Below, piece by piece: positions 20,501-32,500 of a stretch of DNA of 64,000 nt; positions within the stretch are counted from its first letter, which is position 1; every line of letters starts with the position of its first letter. The stretch covers positions 6,594,508 to 6,658,507 of the forward strand of contig JAZBQD010000009.1 of the NCBI GenBank assembly GCA_036583965.1, in the 5' to 3' direction. The DNA is from Prunella strophiata (taxonomy: Eukaryota; Chordata; Aves; Passeriformes; Prunellidae). The position numbers and the translations under genes are program-made. The notes beneath the pieces were generated by a model. It ran no database searches and was not told the origin of the DNA. It saw only the letters and a list, made by a program, of their open reading frames with translations.

Positions 20501-23500
20501 TTGCAGCAGGAGTCAGCGTGGTCTGTGCTGTAAATAACCTCACAGCTCCTGCAGGGCTGGGCTCTCTGTGCCAAGACCATCAGAGGTCTGGTTCTCCTGC
20601 ATCTGCTGCTGCCCTGCCTGAGGCCACATGGTCCCAAGGTTTGCCTTGGTCAGGAGAGCAGCCTCCATCCCAGCTCACATGAGCTGACCTGCCCTTGTTT
20701 TCTCCAGCCTCAATCCATGCAGCTTTTCCAAGCTGCCTTCTGCAGCCACACACTCTGCAGTCCCTGGTGCTCTCACAGGAAGTGGTTCCAAAATCCAGCT
20801 CTGCTGGAAACACCAGGAGAGTTTACCTCCTCCAGCAGCGAGGACTCCAGCTGGCTGAGCTTCTCCTCCTTTTTCTTCAGCAGCACCTGTCCTTTCTGCA
20901 TGGCTGACTTGATCTTGTCCAACTCCTTGGCCTCCTGCACAGACCAACAGCCACCCCAAGGAGGGAAATTAAACAGGAATGACAGGAAATGACCCCTCTC
21001 AGCAGTTGGGGTGGCTGTCATCCCCTCATTCTGCTCAGCACAGGAAGTGCTGCTGGAGTGAAATCCCTCCCAAGATCTCGAGGGTGTGGGAAGGGGTGTG
21101 CACAGTGAGCACATGGCTCAGAGCAGGTTCAGCCCCAGGAAAAGGAGCTTTCACTTCCAAACCCACACCAAGAGGGTCACCAAGCCCACACCAAGAGGGT
21201 CACCAAGCCCACACCCAAGAGGGTCACCAAGCCCACACCAAGAGGGTCACCAAGCCCACATCCAGAGGGTCACCAAGCCCACACCAAGAGGATCACCAAG
21301 CCCACACCAACAGGACCACGGCAGCCGCAGCACCGGGAGCTGACGCCAGGGCTGCGGGCACTCTGACACCAACACCCGAGCACTGGCAGCACCCAGGGCT
21401 CACCTCCTGCAGGTTCTGGCGCATGCCCTGCAGGAGCTGGGAGCTGTGGGGATCCTGCACGGCCTCGTGGGCCCTGTGCAGCTCCTGGCGCCACTGCAGG
21501 CTGGCAGCCCTGAGCGCCGAGCGCCGCCGGCGCAGCGAGCGGCTCTGGCGCCGCAGGAACTCCTTGGCGCTGCGCAGCGACCGCCCCTCCGCCGAGATGT
21601 AGCTCTGCACTCTGTGGGGAAAGGCAGGGCTCTCCTGGCTCCCTGTGCTGCTGCACATCTCACAGCACCCCCAAAACCGGGGGCTCAGTGCCCGCTGTGC
21701 CAACCCAAGGCCAAAGCTCGGCCTGGAAAAGCAGAGCAGGGAGATTTCCTGGCACAGGGATACCCACCGGTTGAGCTGCAGGTCGCTGTCCTCGGGGCTC
21801 TGAGAGGCTGGGGAAGGCCCTCTGGAGGAGTGCTGGGAGGGTGACACGTTGCAAAAACAAAGTGTTCATGGGGGAAACAGAAGCCCAGGGCCCCCTAAGA
21901 AGCCAGTGACATCACCACAGCACTGCCCAGGTCCAAGCACAGCACCAGGGCTGTTCTCGGTGTGACTCTTGAAGGTAACAAAGACATTTCTATCCCTGCT
22001 TTTGATTTGAGTACCCCACACTCCTCTCCACCCACTAATAATAGACAGACACCTGCAAATACTACTGAACACACCAGCAAAGAGAAACCCATCTCTGCAT
22101 CTGAAATGATTTCACACAGAAGGAACAAATGCCGGGATTTTCAAGGGAGTTTCAGCCTCAGATCTCACAAGGCAAACACCTTCACAGGCTGCTTTACTCA
22201 CAGCTTGAGGAGTTTCTCTCAGGTCTTCAACACAGAGCTCAGCTTTCTTTCTTGGAGATTCCACACTTTCTTCTGCCTCCAGTTCTTTCATAGCCTCCTG
22301 CTTGCTCCTGATTGCTTCCTCCAGCTCTCTGCCACAGGAAAAAGCAACAGCAGAGGCACTTGATTAGCCTGCCATGGTGTCCAGAGTGACCTCCAGATTC
22401 CAGCAGGGAGAGGGCCACTGGTGTGCAAGACAACACCAGGGCTGGGCAGGGAAACTGCTTCCCACCCTTCCTGAGCAGCTCAGCCCCCTCAGGAAAACCT
22501 CTTTGCATTTCAGTGCCCCTCTCACAGCACCTCCTTGACCTCCCAAGGCAGGGGTGGAGGAGACAAACGAACCTGACATGCAGAGGTGAAGGAGCAAATT
22601 GAAATTCATACCCTGAGTTAATGAAAAATCTGGCACCAGCCCCCAGTGGGCACCTCGGCATTCTGAAGGAACATGGCCCAACACAGAGCTCAGCTTTCTT
22701 TCTTGGAGATTCCACACTTTCTTCTGCCTCCAGTTCTTTCATAGCCTCCTGCTTGCTCCTGATTGCTTCCTCCAGCTCTCTGCCACAGGAAAAAGCAACA
22801 GCAGAGGCACTTGATTAGCCTGCCACGGTGTCCAGAGTGACCTCCAGATTCCAGCAGGGAGAGGGCCACTGGTGTGCAAGACAACACCAGGGCTGGGCAG
22901 GGAAACTGCTTCCCACCCTTCCTGAGCAGCTCAGCCCCCTCAGGAAAACCTCTTTGCATTTCAGTGCCCCTCTCACAGCACCTCCTTGACCTCCCAAGGC
23001 AGGGGTGGAGGAGACAAACGAACCTGACATGCAGAGGTGAAGGAGCAAATTGAAATTCATACCCTGAGTTAATGAAAAATCTGGCACCAGCCCCCAGTGG
23101 GCACCTCGGCATTCTGAAGGAACATGGCCCAACACAGAGCTCAGCTTTCTTTCTTGGAGATTCCACACTTTCTTCTGCCTCCAGTTCTTTCATAGCCTCC
23201 TGCTTGCTCCTGATTGCTTCCTCCAGCTCTCTGCCACAGGAAAAAGCAACAGCAGAGGCACTTGATTAGCCTGCCACGGTGTCCAGAGTGACCTCCAGAT
23301 TCCAGCAGGGAGAGGGCCACTGGTGTGCAAGACAACACCAGGGCTGGGCAGGGAAACTGCTTCCCACCCTTCCAGCAGCAGCTGCCTCCTCCTCTGCAGG
23401 GACTCCTCCTGTGACAGGGGAAAGGCAGGGCACTGTCAGAGCCAGGACACTGCTGGTGCTGAGCAGCACCTCAGGCCTGAGTCTCAAGAGCATTCCAAAA

Positions 23501-26500
23501 CAAGGAGTGTTGTCAGGTTTGCTTCATGACCCCTCTCACTGCCCCCCCAAAGCACTGAGCAAGCCCAGAGCTCGGACTCTCCCAGCAAACACCAGCACCA
23601 GGAATGCTTAGCCCTGCTCTGACTGGTGACAAAGCTTTACCTCTAAGTGGGATGGCAGCAGAAGCCCTGGCTGAGCTTTCCTGAGCAGTTCCCCGTGAGC
23701 AAGCAGCCAAAGGACTGGCACAGATCAGGGAAGCTCTGTGAGCCCAACAGGCCGACTCACCTGGCTCAGGAGCTGCTCTGATCTGGCTTGGACATTTTTC
23801 ATGCGGATCTCAAGCTCGTTCTCTGACTCCTGGAGCTTTCTTTCCTGCACAGGGAGCCGAGTTAAAGAGAATGGCACAAGCTCCTCCCTCACCAGGAGAA
23901 CACAAGCTGGGAAGCGTGACCTGCCACTTGTGCCCATCACCCTGCGCTGTGCAGGGCAGCATGAGGACAAGGTGGGGAGCCTCTGGGCCATCCCTCAGGA
24001 GTCCCAAGGGCCAGGGGCAGAGCCTGCTGCTCACCTTCTCCCTGTGCCTCTGCTGCAGGGCCACCAGCCTGCCCTCCAGCTCTGCCTGCAGCCCCTTCAC
24101 GTCGTTGTCGTGGAGCTGCCGCAGCCGCGCGGCCTCGCTGCGCAGCCCCTCCAGCAGCTCCGACCTCTGCCTCCACTCCTGCCGGCCCAGGGGACAGGGA
24201 GACACCTCTGTGAGGCACGGGGCTCCCCAGAAACACAGCCCAGACACCCAGCACCCACTGCAGACCCCCCAGCACCCACTGCAGACCCCCCCCACCCGCA
24301 GCACCTCCTCCTCGTACTGCTCCTGGGTGCGCGCCAGGGCCTCCCGGTGCTCCTCTCTCATCCTCTCCAGCCTCCTCTCGTGCTCCTTCTCCACCTCCCG
24401 CCGCTGGTCACTCATCAGCTCGCTCAGCTGCAGGGGAAAACAGGGGAAAACAGGAAAACAGCTACAGGGAAACAGCTTTCCCTGAACTGCAGCTCTGCAC
24501 CGGAGTGGCATCCCAAACATCAGGCTCCCACCCGAGCCCAAGCCCAGAGTGGGATCAGGGGTTGTGTCCTGGGGAGCACAAAGCCTTCACCCTGCTGAGG
24601 TGAGATGTTGAGGGATGTCCTGCTCCCAAGGCAGGGGATGTGGGCATCCAGAGCTCAGCCCACGTCTGAGAGCATGAAGAACCTTCAGCACAAAACCAAC
24701 ACTCACCTCACGCTCGTAGTCCTTCACTTTAAAGGCTTTTTCCTGCACTTTCTGATCTGCTCTCTGCAGCTCCTCATGTAGCTGGGCCTCCTGGCTGCTC
24801 TGTGCCTCTGCCAGCTGGGCTTGCAGGCTGGAAATGACCTGCCAGGGAAGCCACCCACAGAGACTCATGAGCCTCTTCCACAGGATCCATCCCATGCCCT
24901 CAACAGGGCATGGCACAGCCTCACCAGCCCCTGCCTGGAGCACGGCCAAACACTGAGCCAGACCAGAACCACAGCTAGGGAGGGGAAAATAAATCAATGC
25001 CACCCTCCCTGGCCACCTGTGGTGACAGTGTGAGGGAAAAAATAAACCCAACAATTTACATTCTAAGGACACCATCCTCACCTCACGGTGCTTCTCCTCT
25101 GCTGCAGACCTCAGCTGCTGGAGCTCACTGGCAAACTGTTCTTCCAGCTCCTCTGCTGCCTGAGGAAACACGAGCAAAACAGTCTGCTGGGAAAGCTCTG
25201 CATGTGGGGACAAGGTGCATCTGCAATTAAATTCCATCCAAAAGCATCAGCAGGCACAGCAGTGACCCCCCTCCAAACAGGATAAGGTGCCTTTACTCTC
25301 CCTGTGCTTTCCCTCCCAGGGGACCTCGATGAATCCCAGTCATGCTGGGCTGGAGGAACTGGAAACTGCCCCACTGAGGGGCTCCCCAGGTCCCTGCAGG
25401 ACTGAGGCAGCAGCCAAAGAGGTGCTGGGAGCTGATAAAGTGGCTCAGTTTAGTTCTGATCTGATAACAGGGCTGGGTTTAGCTCGAGAGACACACAGAG
25501 ATCCTTATCCTTTCTTCAGATGCAGAGTGGCCATTGAAATAATTGTTAGTTAATCACCAATGTAATTACAACTGGGGGAGCTCTCCTGCCCACCCCCCTG
25601 TGCCTCCAGCAGCCCGGCTGGCACCTGCCCCTGGTGCTCCAAGTGAGCTGAACACTGCAGGTGTGAGGTAATCCCAACACTTGGCACTGCCCTGCCAGGA
25701 CACTTGGCACTGCCATGCCAGCCAGGCCAGCAGGAACAGCTCAGGCCAGCCCTGCCTGGCAATAAAGACCTCACCTTCTTCTTCTCCCTGTCTAACCTGT
25801 CCCTGAGCTCACTCAGGAACTTCTCCTTCTCCTGCTCCAGCTCCCTCATCTCCTTCTGCTGGGCTTCCTCTGCTGCCAGCTGCATTTCCTCCAGGGCAAG
25901 CTGCTGCTTCCTCTGCAGGCTCTCCTTCTCCACCAGCTGCTGGGATTCCCACTCTTCCCTGAGCTTCTGCAGCGTGGCCTCCTGCTCTGCCCTGGCAGGT
26001 TTGGAACAGAGCACAGAAATGGGGATCCAGCACTGGATCAGGCCCAGGAGCTCCCCCTGAGCAGCTGCTGGGGATGTGCCCAACCTTCCCCTCCCAAACC
26101 AGCACTGCACATCCCCAGGAATGGCAGCAGAACCTCTCACCTCATCCTCTCCTCCTCTGCCTCCATCTCTGAGGCGAGCTGGGCTCGCAGCTTTTCCAGT
26201 CTCTTGGCTTTTTCCTCTCTGAGAAGCAACTCTTCCTTTTCCTGCTCAGATTTTGCTGAATCTTCTTCTGGAGCGCTGAGACAGAAAATAAAATCAAAGA
26301 AAATAGATCCAGGAGGCTCCAATATCTCCCAGTCCCCTCTCCAAGGGCCTCAGCTCAGCTGGGGATCTCACTGGCTGTGGTGACATTCATTTCCCCCCAC
26401 CCCTGCAGGACCTGCTGCTGGCATGGGAGATCAGCCCCAGCATCAAACCTGAGCAGTGTGGGTTTAAAACTTGCTATATCATCACAGTTTACACTTATTT

Positions 26501-29500
26501 GGGGTTTTTTTGTTCTTTTTTTTTTTTTGCAGGTAAGTGAAATCCACTCTCATTAAATGGATGCAGCTCCCAGGCAAGGTACCTGGATGCATTAGCACAT
26601 CTGGAAGCTCCACATTTCCATATTATACCTTTTGCTACACTTTTTTTTTTCCCTTCAGGTGCCATTTCTGCATCTTCCTTCACACCCAGACTGCATCCCC
26701 ACGATGTTTCATGTCAAGATGCTGTTGCTGGCTGCTCAGAACATAAGCATCAAGCCCAGCAAGATAATACAGAAGCCTCAAGGGGAAAATTCCCCCAGGG
26801 AAAGGACACAGCTCCCAGTGCTGTTCCACCCCCTGCCCTGCTCTCAGATCCTGCTTTCCCACAGCCATCCCTGCCCTGCTGCTAGAAGCCTTGTCTGGAA
26901 ATTCCTCTGTAAAACAGCCCCTATCAGAGCTCCAGACAGCTCCTCTGGGGTAGCCTCATCTCCTCTAATGCTCCCATTTCCAGTCCTGCTCCCACCATTC
27001 AGGCCAGGATTTGAAGAGCTGCCAGGTGGGAGAGCTCCAAGCACTGAGCTGGAAACTCCTCCCAGGTTAAGCATAACCCAGAGCTCTGAGTGTGTGTGTG
27101 GGACCACAGCTCACCCTGCAGGATGCTCTCCTGCTCTCCTGCTCTCCTGCCAGGCTGGCAGAGCCCTTTCCTGAGCTCCACTGGGGCACTGGCTGTGCAG
27201 ATCCTCACACACAGAACTGGCTGTGCCAAAGCCTGTCCTTCCTCCTCCTCCTCCTCCTCCTCCTCCCTGGGAGCTCCTTCCCCCAGCTCTCCAAAGCAGC
27301 ACCACTTCCCAGGTGGTGCCTACAGCAGCACGAGTCTGTGGCCAGCAGCAATGAAATCCCACCTTGGAAAGGCTTGCAGGAGATGGAGTAAAAAAGGAAA
27401 ATACCTGAGGGGCTTTTCTTTTTGCTGATGGAGCTTTTCAGCTTTCTCCTCCTCCTCCTCCTCCTTCTGCCTCATCTCCTCCTGGAATTGCTGGGTTTTG
27501 TCCTCCTTTGCTTGAAATAAAAGTATTTCCTCTTGCACCAGCTCCATGTCCACCTCCTTGACTCTTTCCTCCAGGGATTCATCATGAGGCTGGTTCAAGG
27601 ACTGCTCGATTTCCTTCTCAGGTTGCCTACCAAAAACAAAAAGCTCCTTTGGCAAAAGGGTGACAGCAAACAAACACAAAAGGAGCAGCAACCTCCTCCA
27701 CAGAGCATCAACTCCAAACCAAAAATCTCAGAGCCACCAACTCCTTCACTGCTGACCTGAGGTGGATCCTGAGGATCACTGGTGGATCCTCTGGGTGACT
27801 CCCAGAGAATCTGCAGCTGATAAACTGAGCCCAGCCCCAGCTGCACTCCAGGCCTAAATAACTCCAATTTTGGCCCACCAGAGCTCACCTTGTGAGGTCA
27901 ATAAAATCTGACCTGATGGAAAGCCCTGGCCAGGCTGCCAGGCACAGGAGCAGATGCCATCAGAACCTGCTCCCAGCCCAGGGATTGGTGCTTCTCATGG
28001 ACCAGGTATTTTTCTGCAATTGCAACCTAAAGCTTGCTGGGAATTTGCCAGCTCCAGGCAACAGAAAGCCCTCAGCACTCCAAAAATTCAAACCCAATCT
28101 GGTCCTAATTAAGTTTTTTGGTTTTTTTGTTTTTTTTTTCAGGCAGACAGCAGCAAAATTATAAACTAAAGGGGAAGGAGGGAAAAATTGAGATTAGTCT
28201 AGGAAGAAAGATTTTTGTTCTTTGCTAGTGAAGGCTGGAGCAGGAAGGTCTCACCATGCTGTGAGACTGGCAGTGCAAGGCAGAGGGACTTCTGCCAGGA
28301 ATCAGGGAAATAACAGCCCAGTTATTCAGCCTCGAGTCAGGAGAGAAAAGGTCATTTCTGCAGCCATTAGCAGAAAGAGCAAGACAGAGGAAAGTGGTGA
28401 GGTTCTGGAACAATCCCCCTTCACTGGTGCCCCCCCTCACACCACCTGCTGCAGGTGTCCTTTATCAGGCTGCTCTGCAGAGCAGCTCAGCCACTGCCAC
28501 CTGGTTATCACATTGCTCCTTTTGCCCCAGTTCCTGCTCAAAGGGAGACCCAGCCAGCACACACACAGCACCACAGCTCCTGGGAGAACAGAGATTCCTT
28601 CCCATCACCCTGTCCCCAGAGACACCCTGCCTCATTCTCCCAGCTGCATCTGCTGATGTGTCACTTGGCACAGAAAGCCAAGTCAGCACACTGCCATCCT
28701 CTGAGCTGCTCTGTCCCAGGGAGCTGCAGGTAGGAACCCCCACACACCACCCCTGGAGCAGCACACAGCAGCAGCCTGGGCAGGAGCTGAGCTCTCACCC
28801 CTCCATTCCAATGCCACCAGTGCCCAGTGGCTGTGAAAAGGGTGGATTGATGGGTTCTGCCATTTTCCCCAGCTCAGCATCCCTCAGCAGGTTCTGTGTG
28901 GAACTTTCTCTTGCAGCAACACGGGCACAGGGAAGGCTTTCCCAAAGACAGAGCAAACAGCTTCCCCCATCCCAGGGCTGAGCTGCTGCCCTCGCCCTGC
29001 CCAGCACAGGCTGCTCACTGGGCACTGGCAGGGGAGCAGCTGCTGGCAGGGGCACACAGCACTGCCATGCCCATGAACTGCAGCTCCTGCCTCACACACC
29101 ACACCCGGGGGGACAGAAGGACAGGAGCTGTCACAGTCACAGTACCAGGGACTGACAGGAAGCCCTTACACGTTCTGGGGGGCAGGAAGCTCCTCGGGAT
29201 CCACCAGGCTCTCCAGGGCTCCCTCCTCTGGCTGTGCAGCCTCTGCCCCGTGGGGAATTTCTAACCCCAAAGGCTCCTCTGGTGCCTCACAGGCACTGAG
29301 ATCCCCCTCACTTGGCAGCACAAAAGAGGGGACAGAAGATCAGATTAGCTCAGGGCAGAGTCAAGTGGCTGCTGCAGGTGGATCAAGGGTGTGCAGGTGA
29401 CAGAGGTGGGCACCAAGCCATGCCTGCCAACAGGAGCTGCCAATGCCACAGGGGAGCTCCACACCATCCCCAGCAGCTCATGTCAGACTAAGAGGCAGCT

Positions 29501-32500
29501 GAGCATAGCATGGGTATCAGCCTGAGTGCTGGATCCCTTCCCTGGGCTCTCCCACTCTCTCCAGGCCCTTGGAGAACGTCCCCAAGGTGCACCAGCCCTA
29601 TCAGCCATACTCACACTGCTGTCCAAATTACAGATGGGAGTGTTGGCAGGCATGCTTGTATCTACAGTCCTACTTCATCTCAGAAGCACAGAGAGGAGAG
29701 ACAGGGCAAGCACGAGCAGCTTCACAGGCAGAGAGAAAGAGAGGATGCTCAGCTGGGAAGCAGGAACCAAGTGATAAGGAGACAATTCCTGCGGGCAGAA
29801 CACGTTTTTGGAGACCCTCACACAAACAGCTCCTCTAGGAACAAGGCTGCAAATCCCACAAAGCCAGTCATTAGGATGGGCTGCAGCTTCTGCTAACAAA
29901 TTTTCCTGGCACAGGCAGCAGCTCCTTGGTTCCCAGTGCCCTGGAGAGTGAGTAACTCTGCTGTAGGAGGCCAAGAGCTTTGACACCACTCGTCTGTGAA
30001 TGCCAGGCTGGGGCTCTCCAAGGAGGAGGAGCTCGAGGGAGCACAGAGCTCACTGCTCAGAACAGCATTCCAACTGCTCCAAACAAATCCCCACAAAGAG
30101 GCTGAAAACAGCTCCCCTAGCCAGCCCAGTGCTCGTGGTAACTGGGGTCTGGGAGCCAGCATTGCTCCTGGGATAACAGCTGCTGATCCATCCATGTACC
30201 AGGACACAAAACAGCTTAATGCTCACACCTGGTCAAGGCCACCTCTGTGGAAGGAGGAGAACTGTTCCCATCACAGCTGGACTCACCTGGCATCAGGAAC
30301 AGACACCTGAGAGCCTTTAGCTACAGGCTCAGCCCAGCAGGACCAGCAGGGCTGTCTTCAGGCAATGGCCAGTGGCCACATCTGCCCTGGTTAACAGCCA
30401 GGTTGTGACCAGGTTAACACAGGCTGTTACCAGGCTCAGACCATCCTGGCAAGAGCAGGGGGAGCTGTGAGGGAGGCAGAGGCCAGAGCACAGCTGGGGC
30501 AGCCCCAGGGAAAGGACAGGCTGGCACTTCCACTGCCCACCCAGCCAGAAGCTGAAGCTGCTGAGACAGGGTGAAGGAGGCAGCAGGAGCAGAGAGGTTC
30601 AGTGCAAAGAGAGAGCAGCACTGAACTTCAGGTTCAGACCCTGAGAGAGGCTGCAGCACCTGGGGGAGCTGGACAGGGCACACCTGGGCAGGCTGCAGTG
30701 AGCACAGCAGGGAGGGCAAGGCAGGGAGGGCAGCAGGAGCTGGAGCTGCCCTGTGCCTCTGTTTGTACCATACCTCTCAGCAGCTTCTGCTCTTCTCCTG
30801 TGCTCCTCCTCTACACTGGCTTTGCTTTGGTCTTTTTCCTTGCTCCCAGCTCCTGGGCCTGCAGGTAAAAGCAAACAGGGTGGAGTTTGTGGCTCCCTCA
30901 CCATCAAAGACCTCAGAGGAGTTCTGCTGAAGGTCCATGGAATCAGCTGGGCCACGTGGCACCCACAGGCTGCTCCAGAAGGTTGGATGTGCCAGGCTTC
31001 TCTCCTGAGGGTATCCAAGGGTCTCCAACCATCCCAGGAATCCTTCCAGAAGCACGAGGGGAGGCCTGGGAGCTCAGCTTTCTCAGGATAAAAGATGAAT
31101 TCCCTGCCAGCACTAAGAACTTGGGACACAGGCTTGACCTTTCTTTCCTGAAGGTCATTTTAGAATCCCTAGTGACTCTGAACTCCCTGGAAAGCACAGG
31201 AGAGAAATCTCCTGAAAGAGAAGTGTCCCACACACCAAGTGCTGTGGCAATGAAGCAAAGGATGCATGGTCTGGGACCAAAAACCACATCAGGACTCGGT
31301 CCTGCCTCCCATCCAGGTCCTAGGGCAGGATGTGATGGGCAGCACAGAGCCACCAGTGCAGGGATTTCTGACTCCAGGGTACATCAGCAATCCAGCCCCC
31401 CTGGCAGCACACTGAGCATTCACTTGGCTCATTTATGGCACAGCAAATACTAGAAATATGAACAGAAAATGTTTGAGTGTGAAAGAGTCAGCTGCTCCTT
31501 CCCCCTCCTGCCAGCTCCCAGATCCCTCCTGTCCCTGCTGCAGGGACACCAGAGGCAGGGGAAGGACTTCCCTCCTCACCTGTCAGCCCCCCAGGAAGCA
31601 GGGAGGGCCCATTCATAAATTTTTGGGGACCCCAGCAGGTGAGCTCAGCCCGTGCCAGGCGGGGCCAGGAAAGGCGGAATTAACGCCGCAGTAATTCATG
31701 CAAATGTTCAGCAGAGCAAACGGCAGAAGGATTCCCTGCAAGTGCTGTCACCTCCCATCACATCAGCCTGGGCAGAGCCCCCACCCCCGGCCCCCTCCTG
31801 CCCCTGTAACTGATGACTCCAATTCCCCAGAACCGAGGAGCTCAGCAAATGTTTCCTCGCTCCAAACGGGCTCTGTCAGCGCAGCCGGGAGCGGGAGGGA
31901 GCCAGACAAATGGGGAAGGAGATCACCCTGCAAAGAGGGTGACAGCTCACAGGGTGACTCCTGTGGGCCCCTGCAGGGTGACAGCTCACAGGGTGACTCC
32001 TCTGAGCTCCTACTCAGGGTTCCTGCTCACAGGTAACTCCTCTGAGCTCCTACTCAGGGTTCCTGCTCACAGGTAACTCCTCTGAGCTCCTGCTCAGGGT
32101 TCCTGCTCACAGGTGACTCCTCTGAGCCCCTGCTCAGGGCTCCTGCTCACAGGTGACTCCTCTGAGCCCCTGCTCAGGGCTCCTGCTCACAGGTAACTCC
32201 TCTGAGCTCCTGCTCAGGGTTCCTGCTCACAGGTAACTCCTCTGAGCTCCTACTCAGGGTTCCTGCTCACAGGTAACTCCTCTGAGCCCCTGCTCAGGGC
32301 TCCTGCTCACAGGTAACTCCTCTGAGCCCCTGCTCAGGGCTCCTGCTCACAGGTAACTCCTCTGAGCTCCTACTCAGGGTTCCTGCTCACAGGTAACTCC
32401 TCTGAGCCCCTGCTCAGGGCTCCTGCTCACAGGTAACTCCTCTGAGCCCCTACACAGGGCTCCTGCTCACAGGTAACTCCTCTGAGCCCCTACACAGGGC

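Larger units (their letters stand above)
22231..23372. repeat. 451-bp tandem triplication spanning a CEP164 exon
   Basis: The word CACAGAGCTCAGCTTTC occurs at 22231, 22682 and 23133, exactly 451 bp apart, and nearly all intervening bases match (one visible difference: GCCATGG versus GCCACGG). The third copy stops at about 23372, inside the donor region of exon 23408-23368, where GGAAGGGTGGG is shared and could be the junction microhomology. Each copy carries the acceptor and first about 97 bases of exon 22328-22202; only the copy nearest the 3' end of the gene keeps the native donor. Confidence 0.95.

Noticed and set aside
21979..22200. Idea that the AT-leaning sequence beside the CEP164 triplication is a mobile element driving it
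   Set aside because: No terminal repeats, target-site duplication or CR1 words were seen; the shared GGAAGGGTGGG at the junction fits slippage or microhomology better.
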